64,000 nucleotides of DNA, taken from positions 375,745 to 439,744 of the forward strand of contig NZ_JAPQES010000002.1 in NCBI RefSeq assembly GCF_026735165.1, in the 5' to 3' direction. The notes under the pieces are model-generated. The model was not told where the DNA came from, searched no databases, and worked only from the letters and a program-made list of their open reading frames with translations. The DNA is from Clostridium ganghwense (GTDB lineage Bacteria > Bacillota > Clostridia > Clostridiales > Clostridiaceae). Shown here one piece after another: positions 34,641-43,496 of the stretch. The stretch's first letter is position 1, and every line of letters begins with the position of its first letter. The position numbers were made by a program, and so were the translations under genes.

Positions 34641-35294
34641 TTCTTCAACCTTTTCTTTATCATTAACACTTATTTTCATATTAATTTGCTTGATTTCCTC
34701 ATATTTAAACACTTTTTTTATTAGAGGACTATATACTTCAAACTCTAGGCAATAATATTCTAAATTTTCTTTTCTATTTTGTTTACTTTCAAGTTCTCCC
34801 CATTCATAAGATTTTATGTTCTTCCATTTATAATCTCCATTATTAGTATATATACCATCTTTACATATAATATCCTTATCAAAAATTCTAACTAACCCTA
34901 CAATACCTATTAAGACTCGTACTATTCCATCATAAAACTGATTCAATCCATGTCCTGCAAAATTATTAACAGTCATAGCTTCTGAATACATTTCATTCTT
35001 CTTAAACATATTTGCTAAACTTATTAAATCATCATAATGAAAAAATAACTGCTTCCTTTGGCTTATGTATTTTGGTACTAGAAGCCAATATGCTTGTTTA
35101 AAATCTTCACTAAACCTTGCAAAAGAAACAAATCCTAATAGGAATAAAATAATAACAGGAATAATAATATTGTAATTACACTCTCTTAAAGCTATTGCAA
35201 TGGCTTTATCTTCTCTTTTTATTTTTCTCACTCTACCTATTATTGAAGATAAAACAAATAATATAATAAGTAGAATAAAAGACCTATGTTTCAT
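34629..35294 (-). CDS. DUF5673-like membrane protein, copy A (3' end replaced)
   Basis: A 221-residue protein with hydrophobic segments at about 6-20, 44-62 and 118-135. Its C-terminal cytoplasmic domain reads GIYTNNGDYKWKNIKSYEWG, of a kind seen in DUF5673-like or PH-like membrane proteins (recognition uncertain). It is about 85 percent identical by eye to the 225-residue protein at 41103-41780, but ends VEEVKT where the other ends VEEFLKEKNK, because an R1 repeat supplies the last codons. AAAAGGAGAATTTTTAT precedes the ATG. Function unknown. Confidence 0.7.
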   Translation of the reverse strand: MKHRSFILLIILFVLSSIIGRVRKIKREDKAIAIALRECNYNIIIPVIILFLLGFVSFARFSEDFKQAYWLLVPKYISQRKQLFFHYDDLISLANMFKKNEMYSEAMTVNNFAGHGLNQFYDGIVRVLIGIVGLVRIFDKDIICKDGIYTNNGDYKWKNIKSYEWGELESKQNRKENLEYYCLEFEVYSPLIKKVFKYEEIKQINMKISVNDKEKVEEVKT

Positions 35295-35448
35295 ATAAAA
35301 ATTCTCCTTTTGTCATCATTCATTAAGAATTTTAATTTTTTCAATATCACTATTCCATTTAAATGATCATTGAACAATATATCCAATTATACCATATAAT
35401 TCCTTAAATATATAACATATCATATTGCAAACTGCATTCACTAAAACT

Positions 35449-35478
35449 AAAAAAGCTACTGAATCAGCAGCTCTTTTT
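35449..35478 (-). terminator. R4 hairpin terminator
   Basis: AAAAAGCTACTGA / TCAGCAGCTCTTTTT stem; equivalent to 41941-41970 in the duplicated segment. Confidence 0.65.
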
Positions 35479-35532
35479 GAAATTATAGTTAAAATATAGG
35501 TAAACTTAATAAATCAGCTGTACATTACGCTA

Positions 35533-35738
35533 ATTTTACTCAGAACTATTATTATTCATACCTATTTCCCATATAGAGACATGGATAGCCCCTTACATTC
35601 CCCGCATTTAGACATTATTATTGGCCTATTTTCAGTAGCTAATGGGGCATTTGTCAAGATACTACACATGCACAATGCACTTTCGTATTCCTAGGTAACT
35701 AGCAAATTGTTTTTTCCAATCCAACCTACTCCAGCCAC
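35533..35738 (-). pseudogene. remnant of 4Fe-4S double-cluster protein gene
   Basis: About 85-90 percent identical to parts of the intact gene at 42076-42738, but with two internal deletions (about 86 and 26 bases) and the whole 5' half missing. The junctions fall at short matches (ATTCAT-like and CCT). It is the decayed partner of the segmental duplication that also includes the DUF5673-like genes. Confidence 0.85.
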
Positions 35739-35751
35739 TTTAAAATACAAA

Positions 35752-35782
35752 TAACATCACAAACATTTATGTTTGTGATGTT
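35752..35782 (-). terminator. terminator of the thi operon
   Basis: Perfect 14-bp stem AACATCACAAACAT / ATGTTTGTGATGTT with a 3-base loop, 24 bp after the thiY stop, followed on the minus strand by ATTTGTATTTT. Confidence 0.8.
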
Positions 35783-35805
35783 GTTTATGTAAGTATTTAC
35801 AATTG

Positions 35806-36813
35806 TTAATCTAAAAGATTTGCATAACAATCTTCTGCTTTAGGTTTTTCCTTTATAAGCCCTCTTTTATATAACCAATTTATATTATCTTCCCAAACCT
35901 TTTTTTCCTGCTTTAAGAATGGTTTGTCCTTTGTTTCCATTTTAGGAAGCAATATATCCATACTTTGTTTTTCTACTTCCTCTACAAGAGGGAAATTATC
36001 CTTTTGTTGATTTGCTAATAATATCTTCAATGCTTTATCTGGATTTTCTTTCATAAAATTAAATCCCTTTTGGCAAGCTTTCATAAACTTCTTCAAAGTT
36101 TCAGGTTTTTCCTTTAAAGTTGTTTCGCTTGTAACAAAAGCTTCTTCATAATAGTTAGGTACTCCATATTGAGATGGATCAAAATAATTTATTTTCTTTC
36201 CTTGATGGATTAAAACAGGGACTTCATGGTTTATAAGTCCACCAGTAGTTGCATCAACTTTTTTTGTTACCATTGATGATAATAGTTCAAATCCTACATC
36301 TATTATTTTTAATGAATTTGGATCTCCACCATCTGCCTCTACCATAGTCTTAACATATTCTACATTTAAAGGATTTCCTGAAAACCCAATAGTTTTCCCT
36401 GATAATTCCTTTGGAGTGTTTATATTTTTATCTTTTAAAGAAATAACAACATTTAATGGTGTTTTAGTTATAGAACCAATACATTTCACTGGAATCTTTT
36501 CATTAACTCTAGCCATTACTATATCAGGTTGGTAATAAATACCTACTGTTGCCTTTCCTGCTGCTGGTAAAGATAATGGGTCTGTTGGATTAGACGGAAA
36601 TTTAATATTAACATTCAATCCCTCTTCTTTAAAATATCCTTTTTCAATAGCTGCATATATAAAACTATGTATTGCATTTGGATACCAATCAAGAACTACA
36701 TCTACATCTTCTAACTTATCTGAAGCCGTTGTACTTGCTTGTTTACTCGAACAACCTGTAGCTAGAAAACATACTATCACTAATAATACTGGTAAAAATT
36801 TTAGTTTCTTCAT
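35806..36813 (-). CDS. thiY: ThiY-like substrate-binding lipoprotein
   Basis: A 335-residue lipoprotein: signal peptide with lipobox FLATGC (Cys about 21), then the NMT1/THI5-type periplasmic-binding fold, recognisable by VVLDWYPNAIHSFIYAAIEKG (about 40-60), GKTIGFSGNPLNVEYV and the AGKATVGIYY segment. It would capture a thiamin-related pyrimidine such as formylaminopyrimidine and feed it to the ThiXZ transporter. Last gene of the TPP-riboswitch operon; its ATG overlaps the thiX stop by four bases. Confidence 0.9.
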   Translation of the reverse strand: MKKLKFLPVLLVIVCFLATGCSSKQASTTASDKLEDVDVVLDWYPNAIHSFIYAAIEKGYFKEEGLNVNIKFPSNPTDPLSLPAAGKATVGIYYQPDIVMARVNEKIPVKCIGSITKTPLNVVISLKDKNINTPKELSGKTIGFSGNPLNVEYVKTMVEADGGDPNSLKIIDVGFELLSSMVTKKVDATTGGLINHEVPVLIHQGKKINYFDPSQYGVPNYYEEAFVTSETTLKEKPETLKKFMKACQKGFNFMKENPDKALKILLANQQKDNFPLVEEVEKQSMDILLPKMETKDKPFLKQEKKVWEDNINWLYKRGLIKEKPKAEDCYANLLD

Positions 36814-37553
36814 ACTTCATTCCTCCATGTTACTATTTTATTTTCTAATATATTGATTATAAAAACAAATATTATTGCAGCGAAAGATAAAATTACTATT
36901 GGAGCAAAAACAGCTGCACCATCTAATTGAGTCATCATTCTCTTACTAAAATATCCAAGCCCAGATTGAGCTCCAAGCCACTCACTAATAGCAGCACCTA
37001 TTACACTAAGAGGTACAGATATTTTTAATGCAGAGAAAAAATATGGCAAAGCAGAAGGAATTTTTAATTTAATAAATATGTTCTTTTTACTAGCTCCATA
37101 AGTAATTAACAACTCTTCCATTTCTCTTCTAGTAGACCTAAGTCCATCGTACACGTTTACAGTTATAGGGAAAAATGTAATAAGTATAGTTACTATGATT
37201 TTACTCCAAATTGTATACCCAAACCAAAGAACAAATATTGGAGCTATAGCAGTAATTGGTATAGTTTGAGTTACTACTACAATAGGGTATAGTGCCTTTT
37301 GAATTTTTTCATTTAAATTCATGATTACAGCCAAAGAAACCCCCAAACATACTGATACTAAAAGACCTATAAAGGTAACTAATAATGTGGCTGGAAGATG
37401 GACTAAAAATAAAGGTTCTTTCAATATCCAGATTTTCTCCAAAATCTTACTTGGAGATGGTAATATGTACATAGCATTTATATATCTTGCAATAGATTCC
37501 CAAATTCCAAAAAATACAATACTTACAATTATTGATGATTTATACTTTTTCAT
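36810..37553 (-). CDS. thiX: ThiX-like ABC permease
   Basis: A 247-residue binding-protein-dependent permease with six membrane helices and the cytoplasmic EAA-type loop MEELLITYGASKKNIFIKLKIPSALPYFF (about residues 140-168), which contacts the ATPase. It is similar to SsuC/ThiX permeases. Four-base ATGA overlaps on both sides fix it in the tenA-thiZ-thiX-thiY operon. Substrate inferred from the riboswitch and TenA. Confidence 0.9.
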   Translation of the reverse strand: MKKYKSSIIVSIVFFGIWESIARYINAMYILPSPSKILEKIWILKEPLFLVHLPATLLVTFIGLLVSVCLGVSLAVIMNLNEKIQKALYPIVVVTQTIPITAIAPIFVLWFGYTIWSKIIVTILITFFPITVNVYDGLRSTRREMEELLITYGASKKNIFIKLKIPSALPYFFSALKISVPLSVIGAAISEWLGAQSGLGYFSKRMMTQLDGAAVFAPIVILSFAAIIFVFIINILENKIVTWRNEV

Positions 37554-38302
37554 AATTCAATCCTCTGTTTCAACTCATTTACAAGTTGTTCTTTTATGTC
37601 TAATATTTCAGGTCTATTTAACATATGTCTATTTCTTGGATAACCAATAGGAACTGTTACTTCTTTTAATTTAGTTATTGGTTTTTCAGAAACAACAAAT
37701 ATTCTATTAGATAAAAATAAAGCTTCTTCCACATCGTGAGTTATAAACACTATGGTTTTTTTCAAAGTGGACCACTGAGTTAAGAGCCATTCCTGCATAG
37801 AAATTTTAGTTATTGCATCTAATGCACTAAAAGGCTCATCTAAAAGCATAAGCTTCGTCCCAGTAAGTAGTGTTCTAATAAAAGAAACTCTTTGTCTCAT
37901 TCCACCAGATAAATCCTTTGGATATTTATCTTTGTATTTATGAAGGCCAAAAACCTCCAGATACTCTTCTGCTTTTTTTTTGGCTTCTTTTGAGGTTTTA
38001 CCTCCTACTTCCAGTGGCAAAGAAGTATTTTGAGAAATAGTTCTCCAAGGGATTAGCAAATCCTTTTGAGGCATATAACCTATATACCCTTTCAATTTAT
38101 TAATATTATCTCCATTAACAAAAATATCTCCACCGACGGCTTTTTCAAGACTGCAAATCAATCTAAATATAGTACTTTTCCCACAACCGCTTGGACCTAT
38201 TATACTTACAAATTCACTCTTATTAACATGAAAATTCAAATCTTCTATAAGAAAGTTTGAGTCCTTATCATATTTAAAATCAACATTACAAAATTTCAGC
38301 AT
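37550..38302 (-). CDS. thiZ: ThiZ-like ABC ATPase
   Basis: A 250-residue ATPase: Walker A GPSGCGKSTIFRLI (about 36-49), Q-loop GYMPQKDLLIPW, signature LSGGMRQRVSFIRTLL (about 131-146), Walker B LMLLDEPFSALD and H-loop TIVFITHDVEEA, as in the SsuB/TauB/ThiZ group. I start at MLKFCNVDF; GAGGGG inside the end of tenA provides its binding site, with rather long spacing (about 13 bases). Powers the uptake of the pyrimidine precursor. Confidence 0.9.
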   Translation of the reverse strand: MLKFCNVDFKYDKDSNFLIEDLNFHVNKSEFVSIIGPSGCGKSTIFRLICSLEKAVGGDIFVNGDNINKLKGYIGYMPQKDLLIPWRTISQNTSLPLEVGGKTSKEAKKKAEEYLEVFGLHKYKDKYPKDLSGGMRQRVSFIRTLLTGTKLMLLDEPFSALDAITKISMQEWLLTQWSTLKKTIVFITHDVEEALFLSNRIFVVSEKPITKLKEVTVPIGYPRNRHMLNRPEILDIKEQLVNELKQRIEL

Positions 38303-38309
38303 AAAAAAA

Positions 38310-38969
38310 TTACATCCCCTCGTTGTAAGCCATATCCCAAAACATATATTCATACTTACTAGTATTTATAAATATTTCTGTTAATTTCTTTATTTCTTTT
38401 TCAGATATATCATTAGCAAGCTCGTCCACTAGGTCTATAACCCATTGAGTCGACTTCTTATATTCTTTGGAAATATAACCTTTTACCCACTCTCCATAAA
38501 ATTCATGTTCTGTGGCACCTGGTATTTTGCTTAAATGTATTCCAATTTCTAAATAGCTCCACATACAAGCTAATAATGAAACTGAAAGCTCTGCTAAAGT
38601 ACCTTTTTGAGAAACCGCAAGCATATAATGGGTATAGGATATATTAGCAAGTGACATTTCAGTATTTTCAATTTCTTCTTGGGTAATTCCAATCCTTTTC
38701 ATATAAGAACGATGAATACTCATTTCACCATTCAATGTATCATTTACCATATTAGAAAACCCTTGCATTTTTTCTTCTGTATCAGATTTAATTACACCTA
38801 AAGCATAAACCTTAGCATAATCTAATAAGTAAAGATAGTCTTGAATCATATAATATTTGAATTTATCTATTTCTAAAGTACCATCACCTATTTTTTTTAT
38901 AAAAGGATGCTCATAATAAGAATTCCAAATTTCTTTTACATTTTCATATAAATATTGTGAAAATTTCAT
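38310..38969 (-). CDS. tenA: TenA, aminopyrimidine aminohydrolase
   Basis: A 219-residue thiaminase II-family protein. Typical segments: FYMIQDYLYLLDYAKVYAL (about 38-57), SYTHYMLAVSQKG and LLACMWSYLEIGIHL with the catalytic Cys (about 135), and the C-terminal FINTSKYEYMFWDMAY. TenA hydrolyses aminomethyl-aminopyrimidine to hydroxymethyl-pyrimidine, salvaging degraded thiamin. First gene of the operon, AGGGGGATTTAA before the ATG, directly controlled by the TPP riboswitch upstream. Confidence 0.93.
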   Translation of the reverse strand: MKFSQYLYENVKEIWNSYYEHPFIKKIGDGTLEIDKFKYYMIQDYLYLLDYAKVYALGVIKSDTEEKMQGFSNMVNDTLNGEMSIHRSYMKRIGITQEEIENTEMSLANISYTHYMLAVSQKGTLAELSVSLLACMWSYLEIGIHLSKIPGATEHEFYGEWVKGYISKEYKKSTQWVIDLVDELANDISEKEIKKLTEIFINTSKYEYMFWDMAYNEGM

Positions 38970-39010
38970 TTAAATCCCCCTAAATTTCATATTTTCCCAT
39001 AAAACAACAA

Positions 39011-39041
39011 TAAGTACAAACCTAAAAGAGGTTTGTACTTA
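39011..39041 (-). terminator. riboswitch-controlled terminator
   Basis: AAGTACAAACCT / AGGTTTGTACTT stem followed on the minus strand by ATTGTTGTTTT, between the TPP aptamer and tenA. It is the expected expression platform: ligand-bound aptamer favours this terminator. Confidence 0.8.
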
Positions 39042-39058
39042 TATTTTTACAATATATA

Positions 39059-39150
39059 AAGCCTCTACCTCCGCTGGCATTACCCAGATCAGGTTATAGG
39101 GTCTAAGAATTTCGTTCTTACTCTCAGCTGGCATCACCAGCCCCCCTTGG
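39059..39150 (-). ncRNA. TPP riboswitch (THI element)
   Basis: On the minus strand the conserved parts appear in order: a GGGGGGCTGGTGATGCC stem, GCTGAGAGTAAG, ACCCTATAACCTGATCTGGG and TAATGCCAGCGGAGGTAGAG. These match the core of the thiamin pyrophosphate aptamer (GCUGAGA, CUGAU and GCGGAGG elements). Located 90 bp before tenA, with a terminator in between, so it shuts off the tenA-thiZXY operon when TPP is plentiful. Confidence 0.95.
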
Positions 39151-39350
39151 ATTACTATAATAGTTTTACATTATTAAATTTTATCTCATTAATTCGATTT
39201 ATTTCTACAAATGTATATTACTACAATATAATTATATCGTCAACCCAAACTAGATCGTTGTAATAGAACATTTATGATAAATTTTACTTCTTAACTACTT
39301 TTCAGCAGCTCCAATAATTATAGCCTATTATCCTATTAACTTATGTCATC

Positions 39351-39415
39351 ATATTTTGCTATTGTGTCTTAACTATTTCGTTTAATATTAGCCTTTTATA
39401 TCATCATTTAAGAAA
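39351..39415 (+). repeat. R1 dispersed repeat, copy h
   Basis: ATATTTTGCTATTGTGTCTTA, TATTTCGTTTAATATTAGCC and ATCATCATTTAAGAAAAAAG; 25 bp beyond the stop of the NUDIX gene. Preceded at 39303-39345 by half an R4 hairpin with the same TATTATCCTATTNACTTATGTC flank as at 27.09 kb, so a longer block (R4 plus R1) was copied. The 39151-39350 stretch upstream of the riboswitch holds no gene. Confidence 0.75.
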
Positions 39416-39439
39416 AAAGCGAAGCAAATCAACTTCATA

Positions 39440-39910
39440 TTATTCGCAAGTGATAATATGCTCAACACCATTCTTAAAATTAAGCAGTTTATCTGCAAAA
39501 AAATTTGGATATGCAACATAATTTTTTAACTTATTAATTGGTAGCCAATGCATATATTCACGTACCCCTTGTGTATAACTATTGCTATTCAACTCTTTTG
39601 TACCTCTTGATTTCATTAGAAAATAAAATGTGATTTCATGGCACATCAAGCCATCAAGTGTACCTGACCCTTCAAAAAAATTCTCATGAATAAATACCAG
39701 TCTGTCAACTTCATATGCAATTCCCGTTTCTTCAAGTACTTCTCGCTTCACTGCATCTTCTGCTTTTTCTCCTAAATGTACACCACCACCTATAGAATAA
39801 TAGTAAGAATCTAATTCATTTTTTGCGAAAAGAACATTTCCATCTTCAATAATTATTGCTGCAGCCCGATATCGAAACCATCCATCTTTATTTTTAAATC
39901 CACAATCCAT
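39440..39910 (-). CDS. NUDIX hydrolase
   Basis: A 156-residue protein with a complete NUDIX box, GGVHLGEKAEDAVKREVLEE plus TGI (about residues 42-64: G x5 E x7 RE x2 EE x G), preceded by the ILFAKNE strand region. It should hydrolyse a nucleoside diphosphate linked to another group; the substrate cannot be told. GGGAGGAG lies eight bases before the ATG used. Flanked by R1 repeats on both sides (copies h and i). Confidence 0.9.
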   Translation of the reverse strand: MDCGFKNKDGWFRYRAAAIIIEDGNVLFAKNELDSYYYSIGGGVHLGEKAEDAVKREVLEETGIAYEVDRLVFIHENFFEGSGTLDGLMCHEITFYFLMKSRGTKELNSNSYTQGVREYMHWLPINKLKNYVAYPNFFADKLLNFKNGVEHIITCE

Positions 39911-39951
39911 TACGCACACTCCTCCCTTATATATAACTAATCTTTAGTTCG

Positions 39952-40018
39952 CTATATTTTGCTATTATGACTTAACGCGTTCTTTTAATATCAGCTTTTT
40001 ATATGGTCATTTAAGAAA
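39952..40018 (+). repeat. R1 dispersed repeat, copy i
   Basis: TATTTTGCTATTATGACTTAAC, GTTCTTTTAATATCAGC and ATGGTCATTTAAGAAAATGG; on the 5' side of the NUDIX gene. Confidence 0.75.
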
Positions 40019-40450
40019 ATGGTTTATTAAATTATTCATTTACCTCAAAAAATTTGTTAATCAAAATAAACCCTATCATTCACTAAATTAAAAAGGTAAA
40101 AAGTTATTTTTATCTGAAATAACTATTATAATCCTGATATTTAGGACATAATAACACAATCCTAGGGTAACTACGTTGAATGATAAAAATTATTATTTAT
40201 AATATTAAACGCTTATGTTTTAATACATTTATATTTATTTCATCTTATTTTACAATTTCTTTGTAACACATCATATATTCTTTCCAACGCACTTCACTGC
40301 AATTATGCGTCAACAATATATATCTAATTTTACCATATAAGCCCTAATAAAAGCATACAAAAAGAACTTCATATTAGTTCTCAAAAAACAAATAGAGCTA
40401 CTGAATCAGCAGCCTAAAATTATAGATATATTTATAGTTATTACTTTTTA
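40019..40450. other. 432-bp intergenic repeat patchwork, no gene
   Basis: Contains an R2-like stretch at about 40207-40280 (GCTTATGTTTTAATACATTT, then ACAATTTCTTTGTAACACATC) and an incomplete R4 hairpin at about 40388-40415 (CAAATAGAGCTACTGAATCAG). No open frame of note. Confidence 0.55.
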
Positions 40451-40786
40451 TCATTTACAAATGTTTTTATTTTCTTGCTTAGTATCTTGTAAAGATTTAA
40501 ACTCTATTAATGCCATTAATATAAAACCCAAATCAGCAATATAATGGAAATGATCTAAATTATAGAATGGAGAAATATATAAACAAGTTCCTATTATTGC
40601 CCAAATTACACTTTTTAACTTTGATTTTATGTTATTTCTCATCAAAACGCCTATTAAACCTACTAAAATAAAGGAACATCCAGAAATAATATAAGAGTAT
40701 TTCAAATTATGAAGTGCTGGAATAAACGTAAAAATTAACGCTGTGATGATAAGCAACTCCATAAAATTTGATTTTATTTTAAACAA
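40451..40786 (-). CDS. small four-helix membrane protein
   Basis: A 111-residue hydrophobic protein with four predicted helices (about residues 8-26, 29-46, 56-72 and 75-95) and a charged tail. The start is uncertain: a TTG with weak GAGAG, or an internal ATG (MELLIITALI). It follows the 79-residue gene upstream at a distance of about 57 bp and may share its transcript. Family not recognised. Confidence 0.55.
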   Translation of the reverse strand: MFKIKSNFMELLIITALIFTFIPALHNLKYSYIISGCSFILVGLIGVLMRNNIKSKLKSVIWAIIGTCLYISPFYNLDHFHYIADLGFILMALIEFKSLQDTKQENKNICK

Positions 40787-40842
40787 CTCTCAACATAATA
40801 TAAATATTCACAAAAATATTATGATTTCCCATATCAAAATAC

Positions 40843-41082
40843 TTATCTCCAATCTTGTTTATACATTAAATTAAATTTCACAACTCCTTTTTCATTCTTT
40901 TCTCCTATCCTGTATATTACACTATATATTTCCTCTCTCATGCTAAGTCGTTCAATGCCCCATACTTCTCCACCCATTTTTCTTATTCTATCTCTAATTT
41001 TCTTTTCACAAACTTTGGGTCTCCACCATTTTTCATATATTAATCCTCCTATGATAAATAACAGACAAATAAAATTATACAT
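40843..41082 (-). CDS. 79-residue membrane-anchored basic protein
   Basis: One N-terminal hydrophobic helix (about residues 3-17) followed by a basic segment (WWRPKVCEKKIRDRIRKMGG) and a short beta-type tail. GGGAGGGAAAT precedes the ATG, and the gene begins 20 bp after the DUF5673-like gene on the same strand, so they form an operon. The duplicate at 34.6 kb lacks this gene because an R1 repeat cuts in. Function unknown. Confidence 0.6.
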   Translation of the reverse strand: MYNFICLLFIIGGLIYEKWWRPKVCEKKIRDRIRKMGGEVWGIERLSMREEIYSVIYRIGEKNEKGVVKFNLMYKQDWR

Positions 41083-41102
41083 ATTTCCCTCCCATGAATT
41101 AA

Positions 41103-41780
41103 TTACTTGTTCTTCTCTTTTAAAAATTCTTCAACCTTTTCTTTATCATTAACACTTATTTTCATATTAATTTGCTTGATTTCCTCATATTTAAACACTT
41201 TTTTTATTAGAGGGCTATATACTTCAAACTCTAGACAATAATATTCTAAATTTTCTTTTCTACTTTGTTTGCTTTCAAGTTCTCCCCATTTATAAAATTT
41301 TATGTTTTTCCATTTATAATCTCCATTATTAGTATATATACCATCTTTACATATAATATCCTTATCAAAACTTCTTACTAACAACATAATACCTATTAAG
41401 ACTTGTCCTATTCCATTGTAAAACTGATTTAATCCATATCCTGCAAAACTACTAATAGTTATAGCCTCTGAATACATTTTATTCTTCTCAAACATATTTG
41501 CTAAACTTATTAAATCTTCATAATGAAAAAGTAAATACTTCTTTTGGCTTATATATTTGGGTACTAGAAGCCAATATGCTTGTTTAAAATCTTCACTAAA
41601 CCTTGTAAAAGAAGCAAATGCTATAAAAAACCAAATAACCCCAGAAAGAATGATTAAGTAATTCCAATCTCTTAAAGCTATTGCAATGGCTTTATCTTCT
41701 CTTTTCATTTTTCTCACTCTACCTATTATTGACGATAAAACAAAGAATATAATAAATAGAATAAAATACCTATCTTTCAT
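41103..41780 (-). CDS. DUF5673-like membrane protein, copy B
   Basis: A 225-residue protein, the intact paralogue of 34629-35294, with the same three hydrophobic segments and C-terminal domain, ending VEEFLKEKNK. The upstream DNA is also shared with copy A (AAGGAGAATTTTTATATG, the spacer, the R4 hairpin and the 4Fe-4S gene), so a block of more than 1 kb was duplicated. Function unknown. Confidence 0.7.
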   Translation of the reverse strand: MKDRYFILFIIFFVLSSIIGRVRKMKREDKAIAIALRDWNYLIILSGVIWFFIAFASFTRFSEDFKQAYWLLVPKYISQKKYLLFHYEDLISLANMFEKNKMYSEAITISSFAGYGLNQFYNGIGQVLIGIMLLVRSFDKDIICKDGIYTNNGDYKWKNIKFYKWGELESKQSRKENLEYYCLEFEVYSPLIKKVFKYEEIKQINMKISVNDKEKVEEFLKEKNK

Positions 41781-41940
41781 ATAAAAATTCTCCTTTCGTC
41801 ATAATTCATTAAGAATTTCAATTCTTGCAATATCACTATTCCATTTAAATCGCCTTCAACAATATATATCCAATTGTACCATATTAAACCTTAAATGCAT
41901 AAAATAGAATAATATCAATTAAACTGCATTCACTAAAACT

Positions 41941-41970
41941 AAAAGAGCTACTGAATCAGCAGCTCTTTTT
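41941..41970 (-). terminator. R4 hairpin terminator
   Basis: AAAAGAGCTACTGA / TCAGCAGCTCTTTT, with T-rich ends in both directions; ends the 4Fe-4S gene transcript. Confidence 0.75.
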
Positions 41971-42075
41971 GAAATTATAGTTACAATATAGGTAAAATTA
42001 ATACTCCAATTAGAAATATAAAAGGTATTAGTGCAAAAATCAGCAACAAAATATCCCCTAAAGATTCCCCTCATT

Positions 42076-42738
42076 TTACTCAGAACTATTATTATTTATA
42101 TACTTTTGTGTCCAAGGGCAATTAGATAAACATTTTAAACAACCGTTACAGTGATATACATCGACTATTAAATCTCTATTCATACCTATTTCCCATGTAG
42201 ATCCATGGATAGCCCCTGCAGAGCAAATGTCCTTACAAACAGTACATTCCCCGCATTTAGGCATTATTATTGGCCTATTTTCAGTAGGTAATGGTGCATT
42301 TGTCAAGATACTACACATACACAATGCACTTCCGTATTCCTCGGTAACTAACAAATTGTTTTTTCCAATCCAACCCACTCCAGCCAATATGGCAATTTTT
42401 TTATGTGGAAGTGGAGTGGTTTTCGTAGTTTCATCATAAAATCCATGCAAACCAAGATTTCTTTCCGATTGGGCAAAGGCTTTGTATCCTTTTGCAATGA
42501 TAAAATCAGCCGTCCATTCTGCAAGTTTATCAGTACTATGTTCCTTTTCCGAAAACTCGGAATAATCTAATATATTTTCTTTTGATAGACGAAAAATATA
42601 ACAGGGGCTTAAAACTATTCCTATCAAAATAGCAGCGCTGTATCCCCTATTTTCTTTTGCCGAGAGCATTGATATATCAACTGTCTTGATAAAATTTACA
42701 CCACGGGTATTTAACTCAGAAATTAACTCATTCACCAT
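42076..42738 (-). CDS. 4Fe-4S double-cluster protein, QueG-like
   Basis: A 220-residue protein. The C-terminal third carries two cysteine motifs, CGECTVCKDIC and CNGCLKCLSNC, each CxxCxxCxxxC, for two 4Fe-4S clusters; upstream is AGVGWIGKNNLLVTEEYGS, the segment found in epoxyqueuosine reductase (QueG) and its relatives. It is shorter than true QueG (over 300 residues) and lacks the HEAT tail, so it is a QueG-like reductase of unknown substrate. GGGGG precedes the ATG by about eight bases. A shredded copy lies at 35533. Confidence 0.8.
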   Translation of the reverse strand: MVNELISELNTRGVNFIKTVDISMLSAKENRGYSAAILIGIVLSPCYIFRLSKENILDYSEFSEKEHSTDKLAEWTADFIIAKGYKAFAQSERNLGLHGFYDETTKTTPLPHKKIAILAGVGWIGKNNLLVTEEYGSALCMCSILTNAPLPTENRPIIMPKCGECTVCKDICSAGAIHGSTWEIGMNRDLIVDVYHCNGCLKCLSNCPWTQKYINNNSSE

Positions 42739-42792
42739 ATGTGACACCCCCTACTGTCTTTCAGTTATAAAATAATTTAAGAAAAATCCTAA

Positions 42793-42992
42793 TTAATTAA
42801 ATAAATCATTCAGAAAATCTCTAACTTCAATTAAAACTTTTTTATTATTTTCAAAGGTTAATAATTCAAGCATATTAATATAGTTCAGCCATTTGAATTC
42901 TTGAACAAGATTTTTGTATAATCATTGTTTTCCTCCCAATTAGCCATTTTGTAATGTACTTCTAAATACTTTGGAAAGTCTTGATATTCCAT
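42793..42992 (-). pseudogene. frameshifted 66-residue protein gene
   Basis: The frame MEYQDFPKYLEVHYKMANWE plus ENNDYTK runs into a TGA, while a second frame continues smoothly as LVQEFKWLNYINMLELLTFE and NNKKVLIEVRDFLNDLFN to a stop at 42793. Loss of a single base near 42905 explains both. Without it the gene would encode about 66 residues. The family is not recognised. Confidence 0.65.
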
Positions 42993-43037
42993 ATTATAAT
43001 TATTCTATTCTCTTTATTACGTGTACACTTTGATATA

Positions 43038-43481
43038 CTACTTCAGCTTTTCATCAAAGTCTTTTTTTACAATGTCTAAAAATCTAAATATAACTTTCTT
43101 TTCACTTTCATTAAAATTTTCAAATATCTTCTTATCTCTTCTCACGGCTTCCATGTGTAGAGTTTCATGCTTGATAAAAATCGCTTTGCCTTTTTTTGTG
43201 AGACTAAAATATTTTTCCTTCTTATTTTCTTCGGTTTGATATGAACTTATATATTCGTTAGCCATCAACTTTTTTGTTATTTTGGTGACTGCACCTTTAG
43301 TTACTTTTAGGTGTTCTGTAATTTTAGTCACATTAGCACGTTCCGTTCTACCTATATAATCAATAGCATGTACCTCATTTATGTTCAAATTACTATAATT
43401 CTCTAAAAAAGCTTTCTCGTTAAACTCTTCAAATAGTTGGTAAATTTCCATTAATTTTTTTACCATTAACTCGTCATTCAT
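43038..43481 (-). CDS. MarR-family regulator
   Basis: A 147-residue winged-HTH protein with the MarR layout: IDYIGRTERANVTKITEHLK, VTKGAVTKITKKLMANEYIS (recognition helix) and the wing with SSYQTEENKKEKYFSLTKKG, then dimer helices. GGGGGTAGAAAT precedes the ATG. It lies 15 bp after the cyclase gene, on the same transcript. Two GTTTAC-NAGG-AAAC dyads before that gene are plausible binding sites for it. Confidence 0.85.
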   Translation of the reverse strand: MNDELMVKKLMEIYQLFEEFNEKAFLENYSNLNINEVHAIDYIGRTERANVTKITEHLKVTKGAVTKITKKLMANEYISSYQTEENKKEKYFSLTKKGKAIFIKHETLHMEAVRRDKKIFENFNESEKKVIFRFLDIVKKDFDEKLK

Positions 43482-43496
43482 ATTTCTACCCCCTAT

